From Bolinopsis microptera (taxonomy: Eukaryota > Ctenophora > Tentaculata > Lobata > Bolinopsidae): a stretch of DNA of 64,000 bases. Below are positions 21,813-31,780 of this stretch, in pieces. Below the pieces are notes generated by a model. The model was not told the origin of the DNA, did no database searches, and was given only the letters and a program-made list of their open reading frames with translations. The stretch covers positions 4,443,408 to 4,507,407 of the forward strand of contig NC_087082.1 in NCBI RefSeq assembly GCF_026151205.1, written 5' to 3'. Each line of letters starts with the position of its first letter. Position 1 is the stretch's first letter. The translations under genes were made by a program, and so were the position numbers.

Positions 21813-22799
21813 TCATTTCTGCTGGATGATTTTCTTTTTAACTCGCTTCAAAATGAAGTTTTTTATTCCCTGACTGAGACAAATCCTTATGAGAGGATTT
21901 AATGCAGACAGAATAACTGCCATCCCAAATGCACCGAGCACGTTAATCAAAGGAGCGTGGGACCCATAATATGAGTACGCCACCTGAATGGCAATCATAA
22001 CAGCATTTCCGATATTCATGATGAGAACAGCCTGAGAACTCTTGCGGAGTGTCACAATTGATTCCTCGTTGCTGGTTCGCCCTTTCTTGTTCATCAGACA
22101 GTTAACTGTGAGTAGAGAACTCAATACCCCTGCTACTCCAAGCATGCAAACTAATACATTGTGAATGATGAACGATGGATAGTCGTTTATCGGTCCTTCT
22201 GCAGCGGATGTCATCTGGCAAAGTAAGTAGAAATAAGAACTGTTTTTCCTCGGTATTCCCACGATCACGAAATAGTATATCAGCATGCAACATAGGATAG
22301 AGACAGTAATGACCATCATGACAACTTTACCAGACAACTTATAGAATGGAAATTTAACATTGATGAACCTGCAAATGGAGATGAACGTCGTAAGGATCAG
22401 CGAGGAGAACATGAAAAGTTTAAATATGAGAGCCTCTACTTGATCTGCTACGGTGCTAGCACGAACAAGTGGGTACACTTCTGGGGACAGAAAGCGGTAT
22501 CCAATCTGTAGTGGTCGGTAGATGTTGGTCAGGAAGTCTGAGATGGCCAACAGCATGAAGAGAACTCTGGTAGTTTTAAGCCTTCCATCTTGGTGATAGT
22601 TGAAGAGGAAGGTAAGGGGGTTCAGTACTGTAGAAATCAAGAATGCGAGGATCATTGTGATACCAAGAAAATAGTCACCAGCACAGTCAGCATCTGATGG
22701 TTCATCACCAAAGTCCATGAAGTTCGGTATAAGTCCTACCAGTTCTGTTATATTGAGGTCTCCGTCAATAATCGATATGTTAGCTTTCCTCAGGATCAT
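21813..22799 (-). CDS. Class A GPCR, array copy 8
   Basis: 328 codons from the ATG at 22799. The N-terminus to TM3 is almost identical to the other copies (LAISDFLTNIYRPLQIGYRF, SICRFINVKFPF). The TM4-ECL2-TM5 segment is very different: IVGIPRKNSSYFYLLCQMTS followed by AAEGPINDYPSFIIHNVLVC, against GIPGKSTSYLSYYFLQLQGT in copy 4. ECL2 gains a sequon (NSS) and a cysteine. TM6-TM7 again match, ending ALNPLIRICLSQGIKNFILK. The tail ends in a lysine-rich run. Its 3' flank is the pentraxin intergenic type, not the LINE-remnant type. Confidence 0.88.
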   Translation of the reverse strand: MILRKANISIIDGDLNITELVGLIPNFMDFGDEPSDADCAGDYFLGITMILAFLISTVLNPLTFLFNYHQDGRLKTTRVLFMLLAISDFLTNIYRPLQIGYRFLSPEVYPLVRASTVADQVEALIFKLFMFSSLILTTFISICRFINVKFPFYKLSGKVVMMVITVSILCCMLIYYFVIVGIPRKNSSYFYLLCQMTSAAEGPINDYPSFIIHNVLVCMLGVAGVLSSLLTVNCLMNKKGRTSNEESIVTLRKSSQAVLIMNIGNAVMIAIQVAYSYYGSHAPLINVLGAFGMAVILSALNPLIRICLSQGIKNFILKRVKKKIIQQK

Positions 22800-23799
22800 A
22801 ATGTAGTTCCCAATCAGCGTGGCTTTCTCCAAACGAGTTTTTCTTAGAACGTACTTTCTTAATTCTTTAGCTGGAAGAAATACATTGGTGGTAACGGCTC
22901 ATACAAATTTTATTACCAACCGCTGCCATAACGAGACAGTAATTATGGCTGTTCTTAGTCATCACGAGCAACATCATTACTTTCCGGGCTATAATCTGTC
23001 GTTTAACAACTACACCTGCCTTCGTTTATAGTATAGTCATTGCTGCTTTTTATTTACTTATCATTTGCTTATATTATAATTTATAAGAGGTTATTATAAG
23101 TTGTGAAGGGTTAGGTAGTGGAGGACTAAATTATGTTAGATGTGACCATATTTTGTCTTATTATTTTGGGTCATCGATCAGCAAGTCGAATACCAGTACC
23201 ACCTGCTTGCCAGGGTCTCAGTCAAGATGACTCAGTGGTAGATTCAGCTGTGAGCAGCTCTTGCATTCAAATTTTCAGTTAATCAATAATCATTAATCAT
23301 GAAACATCGTCGAACCAAGAAATGAACAATATCAAGAAAAAATAATATATTTTCTCAGCAGCAATAAAGAGTCTAGATTAAAATTCATATCATTCTGTCC
23401 AAAATGGTCCCTGACAATAATAGTTGTGATGGTCTTCAAGTTCAATGGCGCCGGTTTTAAACAAAAATTGTCGCCAAATCAAGCAGGTTAGATTTCTTTC
23501 AACTTCAAGACCTTTATAAAAACCCATTCCAAATCAGTTTTTGGCAACGACCTTGACAAATACGAGTCTCCTAGCTTATAATATATTACACTTATATTAG
23601 AGTTAAATGAACATTTCAAAACAACTATAAAAACTATTTACGACTAAATATTCCCTGGCGACGACCACGGTCGTAATAGTCGTTTTCCGAAAAAATGTTT
23701 AATGATTTAAGTTGTGAGAAATTCAGGAAGCATCCCTGATCAAACTTAAATGTTTCTTCAACTCCGGTTGTTGTCCAATATCTGAGGTCTGCAGTGTCA
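22800..23799. other. GPCR-unit spacer
   Basis: Standard upstream block. The 82-codon frame is cut by a stop after about 49 codons near 23283. The LINE-tail remnant lies at about 23478-23527, then the 3' flank of copy 9. No gene. Confidence 0.6.
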
Positions 23800-24789
23800 T
23801 CACTGTTGGCCTATCACATTCTTTTTAACTCGCTTCGAAACAAAGTTCCTTATTTGCTGACAAAGACAGATTCTTATGAGAGGATTCAATGCAGACAGAA
23901 AAATTGACATCCCAAATGCACCGAGCACGGTTATAAAAGGAGCTTGGAACCTATGATATAAGTAGGTCACCCGAATGGCGATCATAACAGCATTTCCGAT
24001 ATTCATGATGAGAACAGCCTGAGAGCTCTTGCGGAGTGTCACAGTTGATTCCTCGTTGCTGGTTCGCCCTTTCTTCTTCATCAGACAGTTAACCGTGAGT
24101 AGAGAACTCAGTACTCCTGCTGCTCCCAACGTGCAATTTATTACAATGAGGATGGTGAATATTATAAGATAAGCGTCTCCTGGTTTACCTATAACAGCTG
24201 TACTCTGTAAATGTAAGAAGAAGTAAGAAGTGCTTTTTCCCGGTATTCCAACGGTCACTGAATAGTATATCAGCATGACACCTACGATAGAGACAGCAAT
24301 GATCATCATGACAACTTTACCAGACAGCTTGTAGAAGGGAAATTTAACATTGATGAACCTGCATATGGAGATGAACGTCGTAAGGATCAGCGAGGAGAAC
24401 ACTATGAACCTGAATATTACCGTTTCTACTTGCTCTGCCACGGTGCTAGCACGAACAAGTGGGTACACTTCTGGGAACAGAAAGCGGTATCCAATCTGTA
24501 GTGGTCGGTAGATGTTGGTCAGGAAGTCTGAGATGGCCAACAGCATGAAGAGAACTCTGGTAGTTTTGAGCCTTCCATCTTGGTGATAGTTGAAAAGGAA
24601 GGTAAGGGGGTTCAGTACTGTAGAAATCAAGAATGCGAGGATCATTGTGATACCAAGAAGATAGTCACCAGCAGAGTCAGCATCTGATGGTTCATCACCA
24701 AAGTTCATGAAGTTCGGTATAAGTCCTACCAGTTCTGTTATATTGAGGTCTCCGTCAATAATCGATATGTTAGCTTTCCTCAGGATCAT
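23800..24789 (-). CDS. Class A GPCR, array copy 9
   Basis: 329 codons from the ATG at 24789 (MILRKANISI). It has the family layout: sequon NIS at the N-terminus, LNPLTFLFNY in TM1, LAISDFL in TM2, ICRFINVKFPF after TM3, and ALNPLIRICLCQQIRNF at TM7. ECL2 reads SYFFLHLQSTAVIGKPGDAY, close to copy 6 but different from copies 4, 5, 8 and 11. The unit on its 3' side is standard. Orphan receptor; ligand not deducible. Confidence 0.88.
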   Translation of the reverse strand: MILRKANISIIDGDLNITELVGLIPNFMNFGDEPSDADSAGDYLLGITMILAFLISTVLNPLTFLFNYHQDGRLKTTRVLFMLLAISDFLTNIYRPLQIGYRFLFPEVYPLVRASTVAEQVETVIFRFIVFSSLILTTFISICRFINVKFPFYKLSGKVVMMIIAVSIVGVMLIYYSVTVGIPGKSTSYFFLHLQSTAVIGKPGDAYLIIFTILIVINCTLGAAGVLSSLLTVNCLMKKKGRTSNEESTVTLRKSSQAVLIMNIGNAVMIAIRVTYLYHRFQAPFITVLGAFGMSIFLSALNPLIRICLCQQIRNFVSKRVKKNVIGQQ

Positions 24790-25772
24790 AATATAGTTCC
24801 CAATCAGCGTGGCTTTCTCCAAACGAGTTTTTCTTAGAACGTACTTTCTTTAGCTGGAAGAAATACATTGGTGGTAACGGCTCATACAAATTTTATTACC
24901 AACCGGTGCCATAACGACACCGGACACAGTAATTATGGCTGTTCTTAGTCATCACGAGCAAGATCATTACTTTCCTGGCTATAATCTGTCGTTTAACAAC
25001 TACACCTGCCCTCGTTTATAGTATAGTCATTGCTGCTTTTTATTTACTTATCAATTTCTTATATTATAATTTATAAGAGGTTATTATAAGTTGTGAAGGG
25101 TTAGGTAGTGGAGGACTAAATTATGTTAGATGCGACCATATTTTGTCTTATTATTTTGGGTCATCGATCAGCAAGTCGAATACCAGTACCACCTGCTTGC
25201 CAGGGTCTCAGTCAAGAAGTCTCAGTGGTAGATTCAGCTGTGAGCAGCTCTTGCATTCAAATTTTCAGATAATCATTAATCATGAAACATCGTCGAACCA
25301 AGAAATGAACAATATCAAGAAAAAACAATATCTTTTCTCAGTAGCATTAAAGAGTCTAGATTAAAATTCATATCATTCTGTCCAAAATGGTCCCTGACAA
25401 TAATAGTTGTGATGGTCTTCAAGTTCAATGGCGCCGGTTTTAAACAAAAATTCTCGCCAAATCAAGCAGGTTCAGATTTCTTTCAACTTCAAGACCTTTA
25501 TAAAAACCCATTCCAAATCAGTTTTTGGCAACGACCTTGACTCCTAGCTTATAATATATTACACTTATATTACAGTTAAATGAACATTTCAAAACAACTA
25601 TACAAACTATTTACGACTAAATATTCCCTGGCGACGACCACGGTCGTGATAGTCGTTTTCCGAAAAAATGTTTAATGATTTAAGTTGTGAGAAATTCAGG
25701 AAGCATCCCTGATCAAACTTAAATGTTTCTTCAACTCCGGTTGTTGTCCAATATCTGAGGTCTGCAGTGTCA
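24790..25772. other. GPCR-unit spacer
   Basis: Upstream block of copy 9; the 82-codon frame stops early at about 25270. The LINE-tail remnant lies at about 25460-25512, followed by the 3' flank of copy 10. No gene. Confidence 0.6.
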
Positions 25773-26753
25773 TCACTGTTGGCCTATCACATTCTTTTTA
25801 ACTCGCTTCGAAACAAAGTTCCTTATTTGCTGACAAAGACAGATTCTTATGAGAGGATTCAATGCAGACAGAAAAATAGACATCCCAAATGCACCGAGTA
25901 CGGTTATAAAAGGAGCTTGGAACCTATAATATGAGTAGGTCACCCGAATGGCGATCATAACAGCATTTCCGATATTCATGATGAGAACAGCCTGAGAGCT
26001 CTTGCGGAGTGTCACAGTTGATTCCTCGTTGCTGGTTCGCCCTTTCTTCTTCATCAGACAGTTAACCGTGAGTAGAGAACTTAGTACTCCTGCTGCTCCC
26101 AACGTGCAACTTATTACAATGAGGATGGTGAATATAAGATAAGCCTCTCCTGGTTTACCTGTAACAGCTGTACACTGTAAATGTAAGTAGAAGTAAGAAG
26201 TGCTTTTTCCCGGTATTCCAATGGTCACTAAATAGTATATCAGCATGACACCTACGATAGAGACAGTAATGATCATCATGACAACTTTACCAGACAGCTT
26301 GTAGAAGGGAAATTTAACATTGATGAATCTGCAAATGGAGATGAACGTCGTAAGGATTAGCGAGGAGAACACTATGAACTTGAATATTACAGTTTCTATT
26401 TGCTCTGCCACGGTGCTAGTACGAAAAAGTGGGTACACTTCTGGGGACAGAAAGCGGTATCCAATCTGTAGTGGTCGGTAGATGTTGGTCAGGAAGTCTG
26501 AGATGGCCAACATCATGAAGAGAACTCTGGTAGTTTGGAGCCTTCCATCTTGGTGATAGTTGAAGAGGAAGGTAAGGGGGTTTAGTACCGTAGAAATCAA
26601 GAATGCAAGGATCATTGTGATACCAAGAAAGTAATCACCGGCGAAGTCAGCATCTGATGGTTCATTGCCAAAGTCCCGGAAGTTTGGTATAAGTCCTTCC
26701 AGTCTTTCCACTCCTTTTTCATCAAATGATATGTTAGCTTTCCTCAGGATCAT
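25773..26753 (-). CDS. Class A GPCR, array copy 10
   Basis: 326 codons; the frame itself begins at the MILRKANIS ATG, which sets the start for the whole family. The N-terminus diverges after this (FDEKGVERLEGLIPNFRDFG), while TM1-TM3 match the others with small changes (MMLAISDFL). ECL2 is SYFYLHLQCTAVTGKPGEAY. The C-terminus is the common KNVIGQQ type. The upstream flank is of the second type shared with copy 7, with a candidate splice acceptor actttttag just 5' of the coding region. Rhodopsin-like orphan receptor. Confidence 0.88.
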   Translation of the reverse strand: MILRKANISFDEKGVERLEGLIPNFRDFGNEPSDADFAGDYFLGITMILAFLISTVLNPLTFLFNYHQDGRLQTTRVLFMMLAISDFLTNIYRPLQIGYRFLSPEVYPLFRTSTVAEQIETVIFKFIVFSSLILTTFISICRFINVKFPFYKLSGKVVMMIITVSIVGVMLIYYLVTIGIPGKSTSYFYLHLQCTAVTGKPGEAYLIFTILIVISCTLGAAGVLSSLLTVNCLMKKKGRTSNEESTVTLRKSSQAVLIMNIGNAVMIAIRVTYSYYRFQAPFITVLGAFGMSIFLSALNPLIRICLCQQIRNFVSKRVKKNVIGQQ

Positions 26754-28023
26754 AATGTAGTTCCCAATATGCGGGATGGTCTAAAAAGTATATTTTGCTT
26801 ACAGAACAACTTTTTTGCTGGAATGAACTAAAATAGAGTCACATCGGCTTTCAAAGTTTTAATCACCAACTGCTACCAAATCAAAAATAGGGACTAAGAG
26901 TGTTTTTACCGATTACAATCATTATTACATTTAAAACCAGTCGTTGACATAAAACAGCTGGCACACTCCTTAATTACTTGTTTTTAAAACTTATGTTAGC
27001 AGTATATAAAGTTAAATAGTGAAGGAGGAGGACTAATGGTACATGATTAGATGTTACTGTCTTTTTTAATCTATTTTGGATTATCTATTGATCCCCAGTG
27101 TCACCTGGTTGCAGTTAGCTTCGAAAAGTGTAGTGATAATTATGAAACTCGCTAGTTGCTACAGCATGACCAAGATAATCGATCGAAAACAAACCGCAAT
27201 TTTTTTACAGCGGAATCAATAATTTTATGAGATTGTAATTCAAAATTAAATTTATAACCCCTCTTTCTCGAGGGTTAAATACAGTAAGTTACTTTATCTG
27301 TGTCCTTTTATATAGAATGTCATTAAAACGTTGAGAGTAATTCAGGCAGCTAATTATTAATTAGCTAATTATATCGGTTAATGGTTGTCGTGTTTTGAAA
27401 AAGAATATGATTCACCTGTACTTCCCTTCCAATGTCTAGATCTGTAATAGTTACAACGTTCATACTTTACAATTGATTTACATTTCATTCGAAGAGGGCC
27501 TAGTTGAGTTTTGTAGATATGAACGAAGTCAGGTTCGGATGTTGACTTTGGGTAATTGGTAATCTGAAAATACAGTTCCTGTAAAGTACTGTATCTGGAA
27601 TTAAATTCCAAAAATGCACTTATAAAATCATTATGTAAAATAACCAAGTAGAATAACCCGTAAACGATCAAAATTGAATTCCTATGATTTAATTTTTGGA
27701 TAATTTTGAACACGCATATAAGGTGTCCGGAATTCAACAATTCACTCTTATCTGTGTACTTCGTTATGTAAAACAAATTGAAACACACATAACTTTCTTA
27801 TTTTCAATGTAAGTTTTTGCGGATTTTCCATTAAATTTCTCAAAAATATGCCATTTTAAACCATGTGTTGAAAATCATGCTAAAATTTAAAGTTTTCAAA
27901 ATTACAAATATTTGCCCGAGAAACAATGGATGTTCAACGCTTTAATGTCAAGAAACTATTCATGTTCGTTGCCTAAAGATAAAAAGTTCCTAAACATTAT
28001 TCCCCTCTGGCTGTACTGTCCCT
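26754..28023. other. Intergenic, homologous to 18238-19855
   Basis: One copy of the second-type GPCR upstream block (about 26820-27180), then sequence paralogous to 19000-19855. A 136-codon minus-strand frame (27378-27788) ends near a possible donor, but the paralogous sequence carries indels totalling 10 bases, so coding is not supported. Confidence 0.6.
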
Positions 28024-29120
28024 CTAGTGGTGATTTCTGAGATGCTGGATGAGAGTGTCGTCTATTTTGTGGCCCAGAAATTCTTGAAGAACGTCGAATT
28101 GGTCCTCCATTTTTTTCAGAATGTCATCGTCCACAACCTGGGATACGAAAAGTAACAATATACGAAATTAGGTCATTATACGAAATTAGGTCATTGGTAA
28201 TTAAACTTCACCAGTAATTTATAACGCAGTTTTATGTTTAAATGTTTTATCATCGTCGCAAATGTCAAGAAGATTAGTCAATTAGAATACCGGCAGCTGA
28301 AAATTAACCATCGAATTATAAATTTCAGTTCATGAGTTATCGTTGAGCTTCTTAGTCTGGCACAATTTTACCATTTCTAACCTTATTGTAAAAGTCTGTG
28401 AAGTAGAGCACATTCCAGTGATCTCCGGGGCATGTAATCGGCACTTCAGTGATCGTTCCGTGCCTCTCAGCAGCATATAGGATGGTCTCCCACCGCAGGA
28501 AAGCATCTGCTATAAGAGAATCCTCAAAGTCAGAACACATCCCCGCGGAGAACATCACTTCTACTTCCCCAGCTTCCAGTTGCCTTTCGTAGACATTCAG
28601 CTTTAGGAGTTCACCTCCAAATTGATGGTTGTGGAATGAAGCCTCCATTGTTGCTGTCTTGTGGTACTGTCCTATAGCGATTGTTCCTCCCACAGCCAGT
28701 TTTACGTCACCAGATGCTTCCTGTGCTATTGCCTCACCATCAAAATATAGTACCCTGGTCTTAGTTTCATACCCCCATGTAATGCAGACGTGGTGCCATT
28801 CGTCTGAAGGGACGGCCTGGCTGTTCTGTATATGATCCTGGTTCATGTAAGCCCAGCCGCTTATCTTGCCTGCAATTATGATCTCATGAATCCTGGAAGG
28901 TGCATTGTACGTAAGACCAGGCATCATGAACACTATCAGCTGTTTTCTTGTTGATCCATGAACAGACCGAAATGGCTTCCTTTACCGGTTCCATGTCCAG
29001 TTGCAGCATCATGTAGCTCTGGAGATCGTTGCCAAAGCTCAGAGCAGTGGCGGGACCGTGAGCCGAGGACTGCTCCACGGAGTAGGCCAGGATCAGGAGT
29101 GTTAGATAAAACAGAAACAT
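28024..29120 (-). pseudogene. Pentraxin-like gene, second copy, one frameshift
   Basis: Same two-exon structure as 19856-20910: exon 1 is 29120-28382 and exon 2 is 28137-28024, with the same splice sites and phase; exon 2 (VVDDDILKKMEDQFDVLQEF) is fully open. One extra base near 28912 (gtaagacc versus gtgaacc) splits exon 1 into 29120-28884 and 28933-28382. The intron is 41 bp longer than in the first copy. All other motifs, including both pentraxin cysteines and the signal peptide, are intact. It could be a young pseudogene or a functional gene with a consensus error. Confidence 0.75.
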
Positions 29121-30015
29121 TCGGGCAAAGTCGAGAAAAAATAATGTCGAGAATGAGATGGTCCTCTATTTTTGTATGGTTGTGGGGAGTTGGCTTGCCT
29201 CATTGGATGGGGACCTTTCGTGGCGGACTTTTTGTTAGTTATTGTCATGACAGCTTTATGATTGAACCTCGTTAGCTTCTAGGATAACTTGAATATAACA
29301 GCTGGTCAACAAATTATCTAAGTTTGCCATTTATCCTTAATCCTATGCGGGCAGCAAAAATTAAGTTCATCTTCTATTAATTCAGCGGTAACTTATATAA
29401 ATTTATAAAAAATATCGTTGTAAAAGACGCTCTGTTCCTCAGCTAAGAATTAAGATTGGAAACGTGTCTTGTTCACTTTTCACAAAACGTGATAATGCCA
29501 TGTGACATGTTCCTTTGTCCTATCCTCATCGGATCTAGTCTCAATACTCATAATAATTATTTCTGATTTAACTTATCTAGTATCTACTGGTATAGGCAGA
29601 TGGTTTGAAGAGCATCATCACAAGTCTGTGCTCCACTATTATACAGTAATTTATATAACATTATTTATTATAATATTTATAATAATTTATAATAATTTAT
29701 TTCGTATATTATTTAGTATGTATTTTTTATACAATTATTTTCCCTGATGCAGATCAAAATTCTTTATCTGAAAATAAATGCGAAAAAATGGCGAAATTCA
29801 TGACCGCAGACCGTTGCTACGTTGTGCTGAAGTCGCACTTTCATAAGTTCCCCTATCAATGTTCTTATTATAATTGCATCTTACAGTGTTTTCTTTAAAA
29901 AAGCGCAGGTTGATCTACATCCTTCCTATCATAGAATTATTAGAGAAAAACAAGGCTCCTTGACAAAATCGAAATTGTTTACTACTAAAAGAGACTGCAG
30001 TTTCATTGTTTTATG
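29121..30015. other. Intergenic, nearly identical to 20911-21812
   Basis: Second copy of the pentraxin-GPCR spacer; differs from the first by only a few bases and one short deletion near 29576. No gene seen. Confidence 0.6.
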
Positions 30016-30988
30016 TCATTTCTGCTGGATGATTTTCTTTTTAACTCGCTTTAGAATAAAGTTTTTCATTTCCTGACTGAGACAGATCCTTATGAGAGGA
30101 TTCAATGCAGACAGAATAACTGCCATCCCAAATGCACCGAGCACGTTAATCAAAGGAGCTTGGGACCCATAATATGAGTACGCCACCTGAATAGCAATCA
30201 TGACAGCATTTCCGATATTCATGATGAGAACAGCCTGAGAACTCTTGCGGAGTGTAACAGTTGATTCCTCGTTGCTGGTCCCGCCCTTTCTTGTTCATCA
30301 GACAGTTAACTGTGAGTAGAGAACTCAATACCCCTGCTGCTCCCAAAATGCAAACTAATACATTTTGGAAAATAAACGGTTGATATATCTTCAATATTAC
30401 ATCCAGAGTAGACGTCGTCTGGCAAAGTAAGAAGAAGCGGGAAGTCTTGTGTTCCATCAGGTCAAACGTTATTGAGCTGTATATTAGGAAACCACTGAGG
30501 AGGGATAGGCAGCAGGCTATTATCGCGACTCTGCTAGACAGCTTGTAAAAGGGAAATTTAACATTGATGAACCTGCAAATGGAGATGAAAGTGGTGAGAA
30601 CCTGTGAGGAGAACATGGTGTACCTGAATATTACAGTTTCTACTTGCTCTGCCACGGTGCTAGCACGAACAAGTGGGTACACTTCTGGGGACAGAAAGCG
30701 GTATCCAATCTGTAGTGGTAGGTAGATGTTGGTCAGGAAGTCTGAGATGGCCAACAGCATGAAGAGAACTCTGGTAGTTTTGAGCCTTCCATCTTGGTGA
30801 TAGTTGAAGAGGAAGGTAAGGGGGTTCAGTACTGTAGAAATCAAGAATGCAAGGATCATTGTGATACCAAGAAGGTAATCACCGGCGGAGTCAGCATCTG
30901 ATGGTTCGTTGCCAAGTTCCTTGAAGTTCGGAAAAAATTCTGAGATTCCTTCCTCTAAGTTTGATACATTAGCTCTTCTCAAAATCAT
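30016..30988 (-). pseudogene. GPCR array copy 11, single frameshift
   Basis: Starts at the MILRRANVS ATG (30988) and is open through TM5 to about 30280, where one extra C (ggtcccgccc versus ggttcgccc) shifts the frame; the TM6-TM7 end is at 30222-30016. The N-terminus (NVSNLEEGISEFFPNFKELG) and TM4-ECL2-TM5 (DLMEHKTSRFFLLCQTTS) are the most divergent of the array, yet TM1-TM3 are nearly identical to the others. It is otherwise complete, so the lesion may be an assembly error. Confidence 0.8.
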
Positions 30989-31576
30989 AATTCACAATCG
31001 TTTTTGCTTCGCTATCACTAAAACGTCTTGATCTCACCGAAAACAACAACAAAAAGAACTGAAACGAATATTACCCTCTTAAGGTTTATTTATCAATAAT
31101 TGCTGTTAATTAGGGCTCTACCAAACCATAACAAGGGTAATTAACTCTCACAAACCAGACGTCATGATATTAAATATATTCACGTGCGCTAGCACGTGTG
31201 CTAAGTTTTACTGTAATAGACGTCCTGGAATCTGGATAGACTCACCTGCTCTCATTTAGATTTTAGAGGCCGCTTCTGATAGGAACATGGACGAATGTTA
31301 AATGAGACTTGTGGCTCGGCACGAATAAGTAATTTAGCTGCACGTGTAGGTAGTCCGTACTTATGATTGATAGGCTATTTTAATTCCACGCTGGGGTAAT
31401 AACGAGGACTGGTGAGTGGTGAGTTGTGATAACTGATAACACTAGATAATCATAATTTGTAGAACTATTGAACTGGATTCTTACACCGGTCTAGTGGACT
31501 CAAAAATAAAAACATAACAAAATTAAAACATTTATCAATTACTATAAGAATGTATTAACTCAAATTTCCGTGTCAG
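30989..31576. other. No gene recognised between GPCR array and FANCM exons
   Basis: AT-rich sequence that is not part of the array repeat. No ATPase-lobe exon of FANCM could be recognised here. A cacgtg-rich imperfect palindrome lies near 31182-31199. Confidence 0.5.
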
Positions 31577-31735
31577 AGTTGCTGGAAGGAAAGAAAGGTA
31601 ACAACAGTACGAAGAGCAAACTTCTCAGAGATCAAGATTTCTTGTCTCTTGTTGATAAGATCCAGCGATGGAGAAACAGCGGCAAAGCTGTCGAGCTTAA
31701 CAATGTCCCGTAAGTTTGACCAGTATGTTTCCTCC

Positions 31736-31780
<45 letters not shown>

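Noticed and set aside
27378..27788. 136-codon minus-strand frame near a donor-like site
   Set aside because: The paralogous stretch at 19200-19600 differs by indels of 2 and 8 bases that break the frame, so coding is not conserved.
4021..31000. CRISPR-like array because of regular repeats
   Set aside because: Repeats are gene-sized units of about 2 kb in animal DNA, not short repeats with unique spacers.
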